DNA from: an uncultured Allomuricauda sp.
Lineage (GTDB): Bacteria; Bacteroidota; Bacteroidia; Flavobacteriales; Flavobacteriaceae
Length of the DNA: 64,000 nucleotides
Assembly (NCBI RefSeq): GCF_947499695.1
Contig: NZ_CANMPQ010000001.1
Location: forward strand, 62,001-126,000
Direction: 5' to 3'
The first letter of the stretch is position 1. Each line of letters opens with the position of its first letter. Under the pieces are notes generated by a model that was not told where the DNA came from, did not search any database, and saw only the letters and a list, made by a program, of their open reading frames with translations. Shown here piece after piece: positions 53,100-61,653 of the stretch. A program made the position numbers and the translations under genes.

Positions 53100-54023
53100 T
53101 TAGGTTAATCGTTTTACCCCTTGGGTGTTTACTTTGGAAATATGAATATCAAAAGGAATTCCGATGTTTTGATACGTCTCGTGCATGGCATCGGCAACTT
53201 TTTGAGCTATAGCTTCACCCTTGCTCAATGCAAATATGGATGGACCAGAACCCGATATGCCACTTCCTAATGCACCGGCCTTCGTGGCATTTGATTTTAT
53301 GTCATCAAAACCGGGAATCAATATAGAGCGAATAGGTTCAACAATATGATCTTCAAGCGACCGGCCAATTAAATCATAATCTGATTGAAAAAGCCCAGCT
53401 ACAAGCCCACCCATATTACCCCATTGTTTGATACCCTTTTCCAAGGTAATAGTGGTTTTCAATATTTTTCTGGAGTCGGATGTTTTTACCTCTATCTGTG
53501 GATGTATTACAGTTGCAAAAAGCTCATTTGGAGTTGGTAGTGGGATAATGTCCAAAGGCTCATAACTCCTAACCAAAGTAAAACCGCCATAAATTGCTGG
53601 AGCAACATTGTCGGCATGGGCTACATCGCTGGCCAATTTTTCTCCTTGCATGGCAAATTGAACCAGTTCCAATTTTGAAAATGGTTGGTCTAACAGTTCA
53701 TTCATAGCCCAAACTGCACCTGCTGAGCTGGCTGCACTGCTACCTATACCACTACCGGGTTTAATATTTTTATAAATTTCTATTTCGAAACCTCCATCAA
53801 AGCCACTTTTTTCCAACAGTGCCATTCCGGCAACTCCAGCAACATTTTTTGAAGTTTCCAATGGGAGGTTTTGCCCTACAATTTTTGAAATTGTAACTCC
53901 TTTTGTATCCGTTTTTCGGACAATCATTTCATCCCCGACAGACTCCAAGGCCAATCCGAGTACATCAAATCCACAAGAAACGTTGGCGATAGTGGCTGGA
54001 CAGAAAACTTTTATTTCTTGCAT
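53100..54023 (-). CDS. thrB: Homoserine kinase
   Basis: GHMP-family kinase that phosphorylates homoserine. The 307-residue protein, counted from the ATG at 54023 (the frame extends to 54038), begins IKVFCPATIANVSCGFDVLGLA and has the ATP loop KPGSGIGSSAASSAGAVWA plus the GSGISGSGPSIFAL motif. Its ATG lies one base after the thrA stop, so it is coupled to thrA. Confidence 0.96.
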   Translation of the reverse strand: MQEIKVFCPATIANVSCGFDVLGLALESVGDEMIVRKTDTKGVTISKIVGQNLPLETSKNVAGVAGMALLEKSGFDGGFEIEIYKNIKPGSGIGSSAASSAGAVWAMNELLDQPFSKLELVQFAMQGEKLASDVAHADNVAPAIYGGFTLVRSYEPLDIIPLPTPNELFATVIHPQIEVKTSDSRKILKTTITLEKGIKQWGNMGGLVAGLFQSDYDLIGRSLEDHIVEPIRSILIPGFDDIKSNATKAGALGSGISGSGPSIFALSKGEAIAQKVADAMHETYQNIGIPFDIHISKVNTQGVKRLT

Positions 54024-54024
54024 A

Positions 54025-56469
54025 CTAGAAGTTTCCAATTCTAATTATATCAGCAAAGATACCAGAAGCGGTGACATTGGCTCCTGCTCCTGCTCCTTTT
54101 ATAATCATTGGTTGATTGGGGTAGCGCTCAGTATAAAACAAAACGATATTATCGCTTCCCTCTAGATTATAAAAGTCGTGTCCCTTGGGAATTTTTTGAA
54201 GCCCAACTTTAGCCTTGCCATGTTCAAATTGAGCTACATATTTTAGTTTCCTATCGGAATCATTGGCTTCTTTATACATTTTTTGAAAGTCAGATTCAAA
54301 TTTTACTAACGAATTGAAGAAGGCCTCGTTGGAATTGGTCTCTAAACTTTCTTCGGGCAGGAAGGGCTCATTTTCAATTTGATCTATGTCCAATTTGTTC
54401 CCACTTTCCCTAGCCAAAATCAGAATTTTTCTCATGACATCAATACCACTCAAATCGATGGTTGGGTCGGGCTCGGTATATCCTTCTTCTTGGGCCTGTT
54501 TTACAACATCATGAAATGTGACTGAATCATCAAAATTATTGAAGACGAAGTTCAAACTTCCCGATAACACAGCTTGAATTTTATTAACCTTATCTCCCGA
54601 CGCTATTAAATGCTTTAAAGTGTCAATTATGGGAAGTCCTGCGCCTACATTGGTTTCAAATAGAAATGGTGCATTGTATTGTTTGGCCAATTGCTTCAAG
54701 TCCTTGTAGTAATCATAATCAGATGAGCAGGCAATTTTATTACAGGTGACTACGGAGATGCTATTCTTTAAATAGTTGCGATAGCTTTGGGCGACTTCTT
54801 CGCTTGCCGTGTTGTCTACAAATACACTGTTACGATAGTTAAGTTCTTTTATAGTATCAAAGAATGTTTGCTTATCTGCTTTCTGCCCATTTGATAAGGC
54901 TTCTTCCCAATTTTCTAAGTCTATTCCATCATCTTCAAAGGCCATGGTCCTTGAATTACTGATTCCAATGACTCTTAGGTTGAGTTTTAATTCTTCCCTC
55001 AAATAGGCTTTTTGTTGTTGGATCTGTCCCAAGAACTTTGAACCAACATTTCCAACTCCCATGACAAAAAGATTGAGTTGTTTGATGTTTTCCTCAAAGA
55101 ATCGCTCATGGAGTGAATTCAGAGCTTTTTTAACATCTACTTTCTTGATGACGGCGGAAATGTTTCGTTCTGAAGCTCCTTGTGCAATCGCCCTAATGTT
55201 TACATTGTTTTTGCCCAATGTGCTGAACATTTTTCCACTTAAACCTTGATGACTTTTCATATTATCACCAACTAAAGCGATTATGGCCAAGTCTTTTTCA
55301 ACAATAACAGGTTGTATCTTATTTGCGCTTATTTCGTATACAAAAGCTTCGTTCACCGCGCTGACCGCTTTTTCAACATCTTCATCTGAAATACCAACGC
55401 AAATGGAATGCTCTGACGACGCTTGAGTAATCAATACAACACTAATATTCTCCAACGATAATGTTTCGAAAAATCTTTTGGAAATCCCTGGAATACCAAT
55501 CATTCCAGGACCCTCTAGGGAAAGTAAGCTAATACCACCCACATGACTGATGCCCCTCACGGTTTTTCCATTGCCGTTATCGCTTTTGGCTATTCGTGTC
55601 CCCGAATCATCAGGAGCAAAGGTATTTTTGATTACAATAGGTATTTCCTTATTTAAGACAGGTTCTATAGTTGGAGGATAAAGTACTTTAGCTCCAAAAT
55701 GGGAAAGTTCCATAGCTTCTTCGTAGCTAATATTTTCTACGCACTTGGCTTGTTTTACCATTCTAGGATTTGCTGTGAACATACCACTTACATCGGTCCA
55801 AATTTCCAATACCTCGGCATTTTGGGCAGCTGCAACAATGGCAGCAGTATAATCTGAACCTCCACGTCCCAGGGTGGTGGAATTCCCATTTTGACTGGAT
55901 GCTACAAATCCCGGTAGGACAGTTATTTTATGTACAACTCCCTTAAAATAGGTGTTGCAATTCTTGTTTGTTGCATCAAAATTGACGCTAGCCTTTCCAA
56001 AGTTGTCATCAGTAATGACAAGCTCTCGGCTATCTTTCAACTCTGCATTCAATCCTTCAGCCTTGAAAAATTCGCTGATGATATAGGCGGAAAGCAGTTC
56101 GCCATAACTTACAATTTTATCGGATAGTTTTGGTGTCAACTCCCCAATTAGAAATGAGCCTTCCAATAGTGTCTCAAGGGTATTGAGGTCACTCTTAACC
56201 TGACTAAGGATGCCACTTTGTTTTTGAACCGGGATCAGCTCTTTAATGCCTGAGATATGTCTTTCTTCAATTTCTTCCAATCCTTTTTTATAGGCTAAAT
56301 TTTGACTCGAAGCCAAACCAGAGGTATTTAAGAGGAGGTCGGTGATTCCACCAAAAGCGGAAACTACTACTGCAACTTTATCGGCATCTATGTTTTCAAT
56401 TATAGATTTGACCCTATTTATATTTTCAGGATTGGCTACTGAAGTACCACCAAACTTTAAGACTTTCAT
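54025..56469 (-). CDS. thrA: Bifunctional aspartate kinase / homoserine dehydrogenase
   Basis: Fusion of the first and third steps of threonine synthesis. In 814 residues it has an aspartate kinase (about 1-290, starting MKVLKFGGTSVANPENI), two ACT regulatory repeats (about 310-450) and a homoserine dehydrogenase (about 465-814; NAD site VMGVGNVGSKFLGQI, and KLKYVAQFEHGKAKVGLQ near the end). Thr feedback is typical of this fusion class. It heads thrABC and is preceded by a probable leader peptide and attenuator at 56521-56671. Confidence 0.96.
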   Translation of the reverse strand: MKVLKFGGTSVANPENINRVKSIIENIDADKVAVVVSAFGGITDLLLNTSGLASSQNLAYKKGLEEIEERHISGIKELIPVQKQSGILSQVKSDLNTLETLLEGSFLIGELTPKLSDKIVSYGELLSAYIISEFFKAEGLNAELKDSRELVITDDNFGKASVNFDATNKNCNTYFKGVVHKITVLPGFVASSQNGNSTTLGRGGSDYTAAIVAAAQNAEVLEIWTDVSGMFTANPRMVKQAKCVENISYEEAMELSHFGAKVLYPPTIEPVLNKEIPIVIKNTFAPDDSGTRIAKSDNGNGKTVRGISHVGGISLLSLEGPGMIGIPGISKRFFETLSLENISVVLITQASSEHSICVGISDEDVEKAVSAVNEAFVYEISANKIQPVIVEKDLAIIALVGDNMKSHQGLSGKMFSTLGKNNVNIRAIAQGASERNISAVIKKVDVKKALNSLHERFFEENIKQLNLFVMGVGNVGSKFLGQIQQQKAYLREELKLNLRVIGISNSRTMAFEDDGIDLENWEEALSNGQKADKQTFFDTIKELNYRNSVFVDNTASEEVAQSYRNYLKNSISVVTCNKIACSSDYDYYKDLKQLAKQYNAPFLFETNVGAGLPIIDTLKHLIASGDKVNKIQAVLSGSLNFVFNNFDDSVTFHDVVKQAQEEGYTEPDPTIDLSGIDVMRKILILARESGNKLDIDQIENEPFLPEESLETNSNEAFFNSLVKFESDFQKMYKEANDSDRKLKYVAQFEHGKAKVGLQKIPKGHDFYNLEGSDNIVLFYTERYPNQPMIIKGAGAGANVTASGIFADIIRIGNF

Positions 56470-56520
56470 GATTAGATTATGTTGTAAAATGTTGAAAACG
56501 ATTTAAATGAAACGGACGGA

Positions 56521-56548
56521 AATAAAAAGTAGACTACCCCAAAGGGGT
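56521..56548 (-). terminator. Hairpin of the thr attenuator
   Basis: Read on the minus strand, ACAACCCC pairs with GGGGTAGT (one A-A mismatch) around TTT, followed by CTACTTTTTATTT. The 3' arm covers the leader stop codon. The position and shape fit an attenuator controlled by translation of the leader ORF. Confidence 0.55.
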
Positions 56549-56623
56549 TGTAATGGTCAAAGTGAAGATGGATGAAGAAACTTTCATCTGAAAAGAATTG
56601 ATATCCGCTTGATTAAATTGCAT
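56534..56623 (-). CDS. thrL: Probable thr operon leader peptide, 29 residues
   Basis: Short ORF between the promoter and thrA. Its last residues contain TLTITTPLG: four Thr and one Ile within six codons, the amino acids whose supply would matter for thrABC. A second ATG (56587) would give 17 residues starting MKVSSS. The stop is inside the arm of a GC-rich hairpin. In E. coli thrL has the same role with a similar Thr/Ile run. No homologue search was done; function is inference. Confidence 0.6.
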   Translation of the reverse strand: MQFNQADINSFQMKVSSSIFTLTITTPLG

Positions 56624-56640
56624 AGTACAATATTCAAGGT

Positions 56641-56671
56641 CAAAAGTAGTACTTTTGGGTACTTCATCAAA
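56641..56671 (-). promoter_or_regulatory. thr operon promoter
   Basis: On the minus strand TTTG (56671-56668) and TACTTTTG (56648-56641) are separated by exactly 19 bases, a full match to the Bacteroidota promoter. Transcription would begin about 12 bases before the leader ATG. Confidence 0.75.
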
Positions 56672-56723
56672 TGATTCTAAAATTTTTACGAAATCAGTAG
56701 TAATTGTTAATTTTTGTTATTGA

Positions 56724-58265
56724 ATGAAAATTTTTACCGCAGAGCAGATATATCAAGCAGATAAATTCACAATATCCAAACAACAGATTTCCAGTGATGA
56801 GCTTATGGAGAGGGCAGCACTTAAGTTGTTCGAATGGATGCATTCCAGATTACAAGGGGCTCAAGTAACCATCCATCTTTTTTGTGGTATCGGGAATAAT
56901 GGGGGTGATGGAATAGCTTTAGCTCGGCATCTTCAGGAGCACTCCTATAATGTCAATGTGCATGTTGTCAATTATAGCGAGAAGCGTTCTAAGGATTTTC
57001 TCTTAAATCTTGAACGGTTAAAGGACAGAAAAATATGGCCTGAGTTTATCAATTCGGAAACTTGTTTACCTGAGATTACACCAAATGATATTATTGTAGA
57101 TGCCATTTTTGGGATTGGGCTGAATCGCCAACCGGATATATGGGTTGGTAATTTGATAAAGCATATTAATGCTTCTTCTGCCTTTGTGCTATCTGTCGAT
57201 ATTCCTTCCGGTTTGCCCATGGATAAAAAACCTTGGAACCCTGATTATGTTATTGAAGCAAGTTATGTGTTAAGCTTTCAAGCTCCTAAGCTAGTTTTTT
57301 TTCTACCTGAAACAGGTGTGTATATCAATCAATGGGAAGTTCTTGATATTGGTTTGGACCAAGAATTTATGGCAACCACCAAAACTCAGTTTGAGCTGAT
57401 TGGGAAACCCACGGTTTTGGAAATGTACCGACCCAGACTTAAGTTTTCACACAAGGGAACTTATGGACACTCTTTGATAGTTGGTGGAAGCTATGGGAAA
57501 ATAGGTGCAGTACAGTTAGCTGGCAGGGCCTGTTTAACTACTGGAAGCGGTTTGGTAACGGCATTTGTGCCAGAGTGTGGATATCAATCCCTGCAGACCG
57601 CAGCTCCTGAACTTATGGTTTTGACGGATGATGAGGATGATTGGATTTCACAAATCGAAATTCCTTTTACGCCATCTGTAGTTGGAGTAGGTATGGGTAT
57701 GGGAACGGGTGAAGAAACTAGCAAAGCCTTCGGTGAGTTGCTTAAGAAGACATCGACTCCAATGGTCATAGATGCGGATGGATTGAACATCTTGGCTAAA
57801 ACTCCAGATTTATTAAAGGACATTCCTGAACAATCGGTGCTTACACCACATCCTAAAGAATTGGAGCGATTAGTGGGCACGTGGGAAGACGATTTTGAAA
57901 AGCTGGAAAAGGCCCAAACATTTGCTGGTAAACACAATTGCATACTTTTAATCAAAGGTGCACATACCATAATTGTTGATGGGGAGATGGCTTATATTAA
58001 TACTTCCGGCAATCCTGGTTTAGCTACCGCAGGAAGTGGAGATGTGCTTACCGGGATGATTACCGGATTAATAGCGCAAGGATATATGCCCTTACAGAGC
58101 GCCTTGTTTGGGGTTTATCTGCATGGATTTGCAGGAGATATTGAAGCTTCGAAAGTGGGTTATGAGGCGGTAAATGCTTTGGGAATAATCAATACTATTG
58201 GTGCTGCTTATATGGAACTGCTCCGACCTCCAGAAAGAACAGAGGTGAAAAATGGTGAGTCTTAA
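56724..58265 (+). CDS. nnr: Bifunctional NAD(P)HX epimerase / dehydratase
   Basis: Repairs hydrated NAD(P)H. The 513-residue protein joins a YjeF-N epimerase domain (about 1-215, with FCGIGNNGGDGIALARHL) to an ADP-dependent dehydratase of the ribokinase fold (about 225-510) with KGTYGHSLIVGGSYGKIGA, VIDADGLNIL, HPKELERL and the catalytic NTSGNPGLATAGSGDVLTGMITGL. It is divergent from thrA. Its stop overlaps the stop of the opposite gene by three bases. Confidence 0.95.
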   Translation: MKIFTAEQIYQADKFTISKQQISSDELMERAALKLFEWMHSRLQGAQVTIHLFCGIGNNGGDGIALARHLQEHSYNVNVHVVNYSEKRSKDFLLNLERLKDRKIWPEFINSETCLPEITPNDIIVDAIFGIGLNRQPDIWVGNLIKHINASSAFVLSVDIPSGLPMDKKPWNPDYVIEASYVLSFQAPKLVFFLPETGVYINQWEVLDIGLDQEFMATTKTQFELIGKPTVLEMYRPRLKFSHKGTYGHSLIVGGSYGKIGAVQLAGRACLTTGSGLVTAFVPECGYQSLQTAAPELMVLTDDEDDWISQIEIPFTPSVVGVGMGMGTGEETSKAFGELLKKTSTPMVIDADGLNILAKTPDLLKDIPEQSVLTPHPKELERLVGTWEDDFEKLEKAQTFAGKHNCILLIKGAHTIIVDGEMAYINTSGNPGLATAGSGDVLTGMITGLIAQGYMPLQSALFGVYLHGFAGDIEASKVGYEAVNALGIINTIGAAYMELLRPPERTEVKNGES

Positions 58266-58681
58266 ATCTTATTTTTCTTTTGACTGCTTTTTAGTCTTTT
58301 TTTGACCCAAGCCAAAGCATTATCATATTCAATAAAGAACTCCATGTTTTTCTTGTAGAACAGCTTCTCTATTTTGAAATTGTGCATATCTATTTCCTTT
58401 TTGGAAACAATAGCAAAAGCTTTAAGGTTTTTCATTCCTCGCAAATAGTTATATACTGTAGGGTCTACAGCATACGAATTCTTGCGAAGACTTATGTAAC
58501 CAAAATCTTTCTCTCTAAAATGTATTTCTGATATTCCAATAATCTGATATGTGCGCTCTAAAGTTACCGTGGCTCCCTCGTCAAAAGTGGCAACCATATA
58601 ATCCTCAAAGACCTGAACAATTCCAATGTCTAACTGGTATTCGCGTACAACAACAGCTTTCCTAGTAGAAGCAAATTTCAT
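58262..58681 (-). CDS. Small hypothetical protein
   Basis: A 139-residue soluble protein with a beta-rich first half (VVVREYQLDIGIVQVFEDYMVATFDEG) and a helical C-terminal half ending in a Lys-rich tail. I do not recognise a family, although the strand-helix alternation is compatible with a STAS- or SpoIIAA-like fold. It lies between the nnr gene (stops overlap) and clpC. Confidence 0.6.
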   Translation of the reverse strand: MKFASTRKAVVVREYQLDIGIVQVFEDYMVATFDEGATVTLERTYQIIGISEIHFREKDFGYISLRKNSYAVDPTVYNYLRGMKNLKAFAIVSKKEIDMHNFKIEKLFYKKNMEFFIEYDNALAWVKKRLKSSQKKNKI

Positions 58682-58791
58682 TCCCCCAAATAATTATAGT
58701 GTCTCAAAACGAAAGTATACCGAAAGCCCAAGGAGGAGAAAAATAAACGATTAAAGGCGTAAATATCATATGTATGGTAAAATAAAGCACA

Positions 58792-58818
58792 AAAAAAGCC
58801 GGCTATCAGCCGGCTCTG
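58792..58818 (-). terminator. Terminator of clpC
   Basis: AGCCGGCT, ATC, AGCCGGCT: the 8-base arms are self-complementary and followed on the minus strand by seven T. It lies about 20 bases after the clpC stop. Confidence 0.9.
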
Positions 58819-58835
58819 GTACATATTTAACCACT

Positions 58836-61394
58836 TTAACCATCAGCCTTTGGTGATTTCTCAGGCTTTTTTATGGTTATGATTAGCTCTTCCTTTTTCT
58901 CATTTAAATCAATGAAAATACTATCACCTTCATCAAGTTTGGAATTTACAATTTCCTCTGCAAGGGCATCCTCAATATATTTTTGGATAGCTCTCTTTAA
59001 AGGTCTTGCACCATATTGTTTATCAAACCCTTTGTCCGCGATGTAATCTTTTGCTTTATCGGATAGTTTAAGATCATACCCAATATCCTTGATTCGCTTG
59101 TAAAGCTTGTTCAATTCAATGTCTATGATTTGATGAATATCTTCTCGTTCCAACGAATTGAATACTACAACATCGTCTATCCTGTTCAAAAATTCGGGAG
59201 CGAAAGCCTTTTTCAATGCGTTTTCTATTACACTTTTTTGGTGACTGTCCGCTTGAGCCTTTTTGGCAGAAGTACCGAATCCTACTCCTTGACCGAAATC
59301 TTTCAATTGTCTTGCACCAATATTCGAGGTCATAATAATGATAGTATTCCTAAAATCTATTTTCCTGCCAAGACTGTCTGTCAAAAAGCCATCATCCAAA
59401 ACCTGGAGTAGCATATTGAATACATCTGGATGCGCTTTTTCTACCTCATCCAAAAGAATCACCGAATAGGGTTTACGACGCACTTTTTCAGTAAGCTGCC
59501 CTCCTTCTTCGTAACCTACATATCCCGGAGGTGCACCGACTAATCTAGAAATCGCGAATTTTTCCATGTATTCACTCATGTCAATTCGGATAAGGGCATC
59601 TTCAGAATCAAACAGTTCTTTAGCCAAAATTTTGGCCAGTTGCGTTTTTCCAACACCAGTTTGACCCAAGAATATAAAAGAACCAATAGGTTTGTTGGGA
59701 TCTTTAAGTCCTGCACGGTTTCTTTGAATGGCCTTGGCCACTTTTGCAACAGCTTCATCTTGGCCGATTACAAATCCCTTGATCAGATCGGGGAGTTCTG
59801 CCAGCTTGTTGCTCTCTGTTTGCGCAATTCTGTTCACCGGAATTCCGCTCATCATGGAGACTACATCTGCAACATTATCCTCAGAAACTGTTTCCCGGTT
59901 CAGTTTACTGTCTTCTTCCCACCTTTCTTGAGCAGAAGCCAATTCTTTTTCCAGACGCTTTTCATCATCACGTAGTTTCGCAGCTTCTTCATATTTCTGC
60001 TTTTTTACTACGCTATTTTTTAACTCACGAACATCTTCCAATTGACCTTCAAGCTCTAAAATCTGTTTAGGAACATCCATATTTACGATATGTACTCTGG
60101 AGCCTGCCTCATCCAAGGCATCAATAGCTTTGTCTGGCAAAAATCTATCTGTCATATACCGATTTGTCAACTTAACACATGCTTTGATAGCATCATCAGT
60201 ATACATAACGTTATGGTGATCTTCGTACTTACCTTTGATATTCATTAGAATCTCAATGGTCTCTTCAACGGTTGTGGGTTCAACAATTACCTTTTGAAAA
60301 CGACGTTCCAAAGCACCGTCTTTTTCAATATATTGACGGTATTCATCTAAGGTAGTTGCTCCTATACATTGAATTTCGCCCCTTGCCAATGCAGGTTTGA
60401 ACATATTGGAAGCATCCAAACTTCCTGTAGCGCCACCAGCACCTACAATGGTATGGATTTCATCTATAAAAAGAATAATATCATCATTCTTTTCAAGCTC
60501 GTTCATCACGGCTTTCATACGCTCTTCAAACTGACCACGATATTTAGTGCCCGCAACAAGTGAGGCTAAATCCAGGGTCACAACGCGTTTATTATATAAA
60601 ATCCTTGAAACTTTCTTATTAATGATTCTTAGGGCTAAACCTTCAGCAATGGCACTTTTACCAACTCCAGGTTCTCCAATAAGTAGAGGATTATTCTTTT
60701 TACGTCTGCTCAATATCTGAGAAACACGTTCAATTTCTTTTTCCCTGCCTACAACGGGGTCAAGTTTGTTTTCTTCAGCCAAACGAGTTAGATCACGTCC
60801 AAAATTATCCAATACAGGTGTTTTGGATTTTTTACTTCCTTTTTGGGAAGAGCCAGAACCGAAAGTGCTCTCTTTGGAATCACCGGTATCTTCCGGGTCA
60901 CTGGGGAACGAAGATTCTGCTTGTGGAGAATCCATATAATCATCGTCGCTTGTAATCATTGACTTGAATTGTTCCTTGACATTATCGTAATCTACTTTTA
61001 GTTTGTGTAAAAGTTTTGTAGTAGGGTCGTTTTCGTTTCTTAATATACACAGCAGTAGGTGTGCAGTGTTAATCGAAGAACTCTGAAAGAGTTTGGCCTC
61101 CAAGAACGTAGTTTTAAGTGCACGCTCTGCTTGTCTTGTCAGATGTAGATTCTTTTTGTCTTTTTGGATTGTTCCAGTATTTGGATTGGCCGGGCTAAGA
61201 ATTTCTACTTTTCTTCTCAAGTGGTCCAAATCTACATCCAAAGCATCGAGGATGTTGATGGCTTTACCGTTGCCATCTCGTAAAAGGCCTAGCATTAAAT
61301 GTTCCGTTCCTATAAAATCATGACCTAATCTTAAGGCTTCTTCTTTACTATATGCTATAACGTCTTTTACTCTTGGGGAAAAATTATCGTCCAT
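58836..61394 (-). CDS. clpC: Clp protease ATPase ClpC
   Basis: Hexameric AAA+ unfoldase that feeds ClpP. The 852-residue protein has two N-terminal Clp-N repeats (about 1-145), a first ATPase module (GEPGVGKSA, about 245), a mid-chain UVR-like coiled coil (KYEEAAKLRDDEKRLEKEL), and a second ATPase module (GQTGVGKTQLA) before the D2-small domain; a loop for ClpP contact is expected near the end of the second module. It is divergent from gyrA across about 260 bases and has a strong terminator. Confidence 0.96.
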   Translation of the reverse strand: MDDNFSPRVKDVIAYSKEEALRLGHDFIGTEHLMLGLLRDGNGKAINILDALDVDLDHLRRKVEILSPANPNTGTIQKDKKNLHLTRQAERALKTTFLEAKLFQSSSINTAHLLLCILRNENDPTTKLLHKLKVDYDNVKEQFKSMITSDDDYMDSPQAESSFPSDPEDTGDSKESTFGSGSSQKGSKKSKTPVLDNFGRDLTRLAEENKLDPVVGREKEIERVSQILSRRKKNNPLLIGEPGVGKSAIAEGLALRIINKKVSRILYNKRVVTLDLASLVAGTKYRGQFEERMKAVMNELEKNDDIILFIDEIHTIVGAGGATGSLDASNMFKPALARGEIQCIGATTLDEYRQYIEKDGALERRFQKVIVEPTTVEETIEILMNIKGKYEDHHNVMYTDDAIKACVKLTNRYMTDRFLPDKAIDALDEAGSRVHIVNMDVPKQILELEGQLEDVRELKNSVVKKQKYEEAAKLRDDEKRLEKELASAQERWEEDSKLNRETVSEDNVADVVSMMSGIPVNRIAQTESNKLAELPDLIKGFVIGQDEAVAKVAKAIQRNRAGLKDPNKPIGSFIFLGQTGVGKTQLAKILAKELFDSEDALIRIDMSEYMEKFAISRLVGAPPGYVGYEEGGQLTEKVRRKPYSVILLDEVEKAHPDVFNMLLQVLDDGFLTDSLGRKIDFRNTIIIMTSNIGARQLKDFGQGVGFGTSAKKAQADSHQKSVIENALKKAFAPEFLNRIDDVVVFNSLEREDIHQIIDIELNKLYKRIKDIGYDLKLSDKAKDYIADKGFDKQYGARPLKRAIQKYIEDALAEEIVNSKLDEGDSIFIDLNEKKEELIITIKKPEKSPKADG

Positions 61395-61653
61395 ACACTA
61401 CCTTTTCAGCAATTAAAATTAATAAAAGTATCATTACCGTAGTCAAATACCATACCTATAATCGATAAACTTGTTGTTAAAGTCGAAATAAAACGCATTT
61501 TTGATTGAGTTTAACAAAGTTTTATCAGCAATCTATCTTTAAAATATGCTGTTGATAATTTTTTTAATAAAGTAGAGCGCAACTGTTTTGAAAGGTACGA
61601 TTTTGCGTATATTGCCATGATAATTTAACCGCAAAAAACAATAAGATTTTAGC
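61395..61653. promoter_or_regulatory. Divergent clpC-gyrA control region
   Basis: A 259-base AT-rich gap with both promoters. For gyrA, TTTTG at 61586-61590 and TATATTG at 61608-61614 are spaced by 17 bases, a fair match. No clear clpC promoter or CtsR/HrcA-type operator was recognised, and no repeat or tRNA is seen. Confidence 0.4.
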
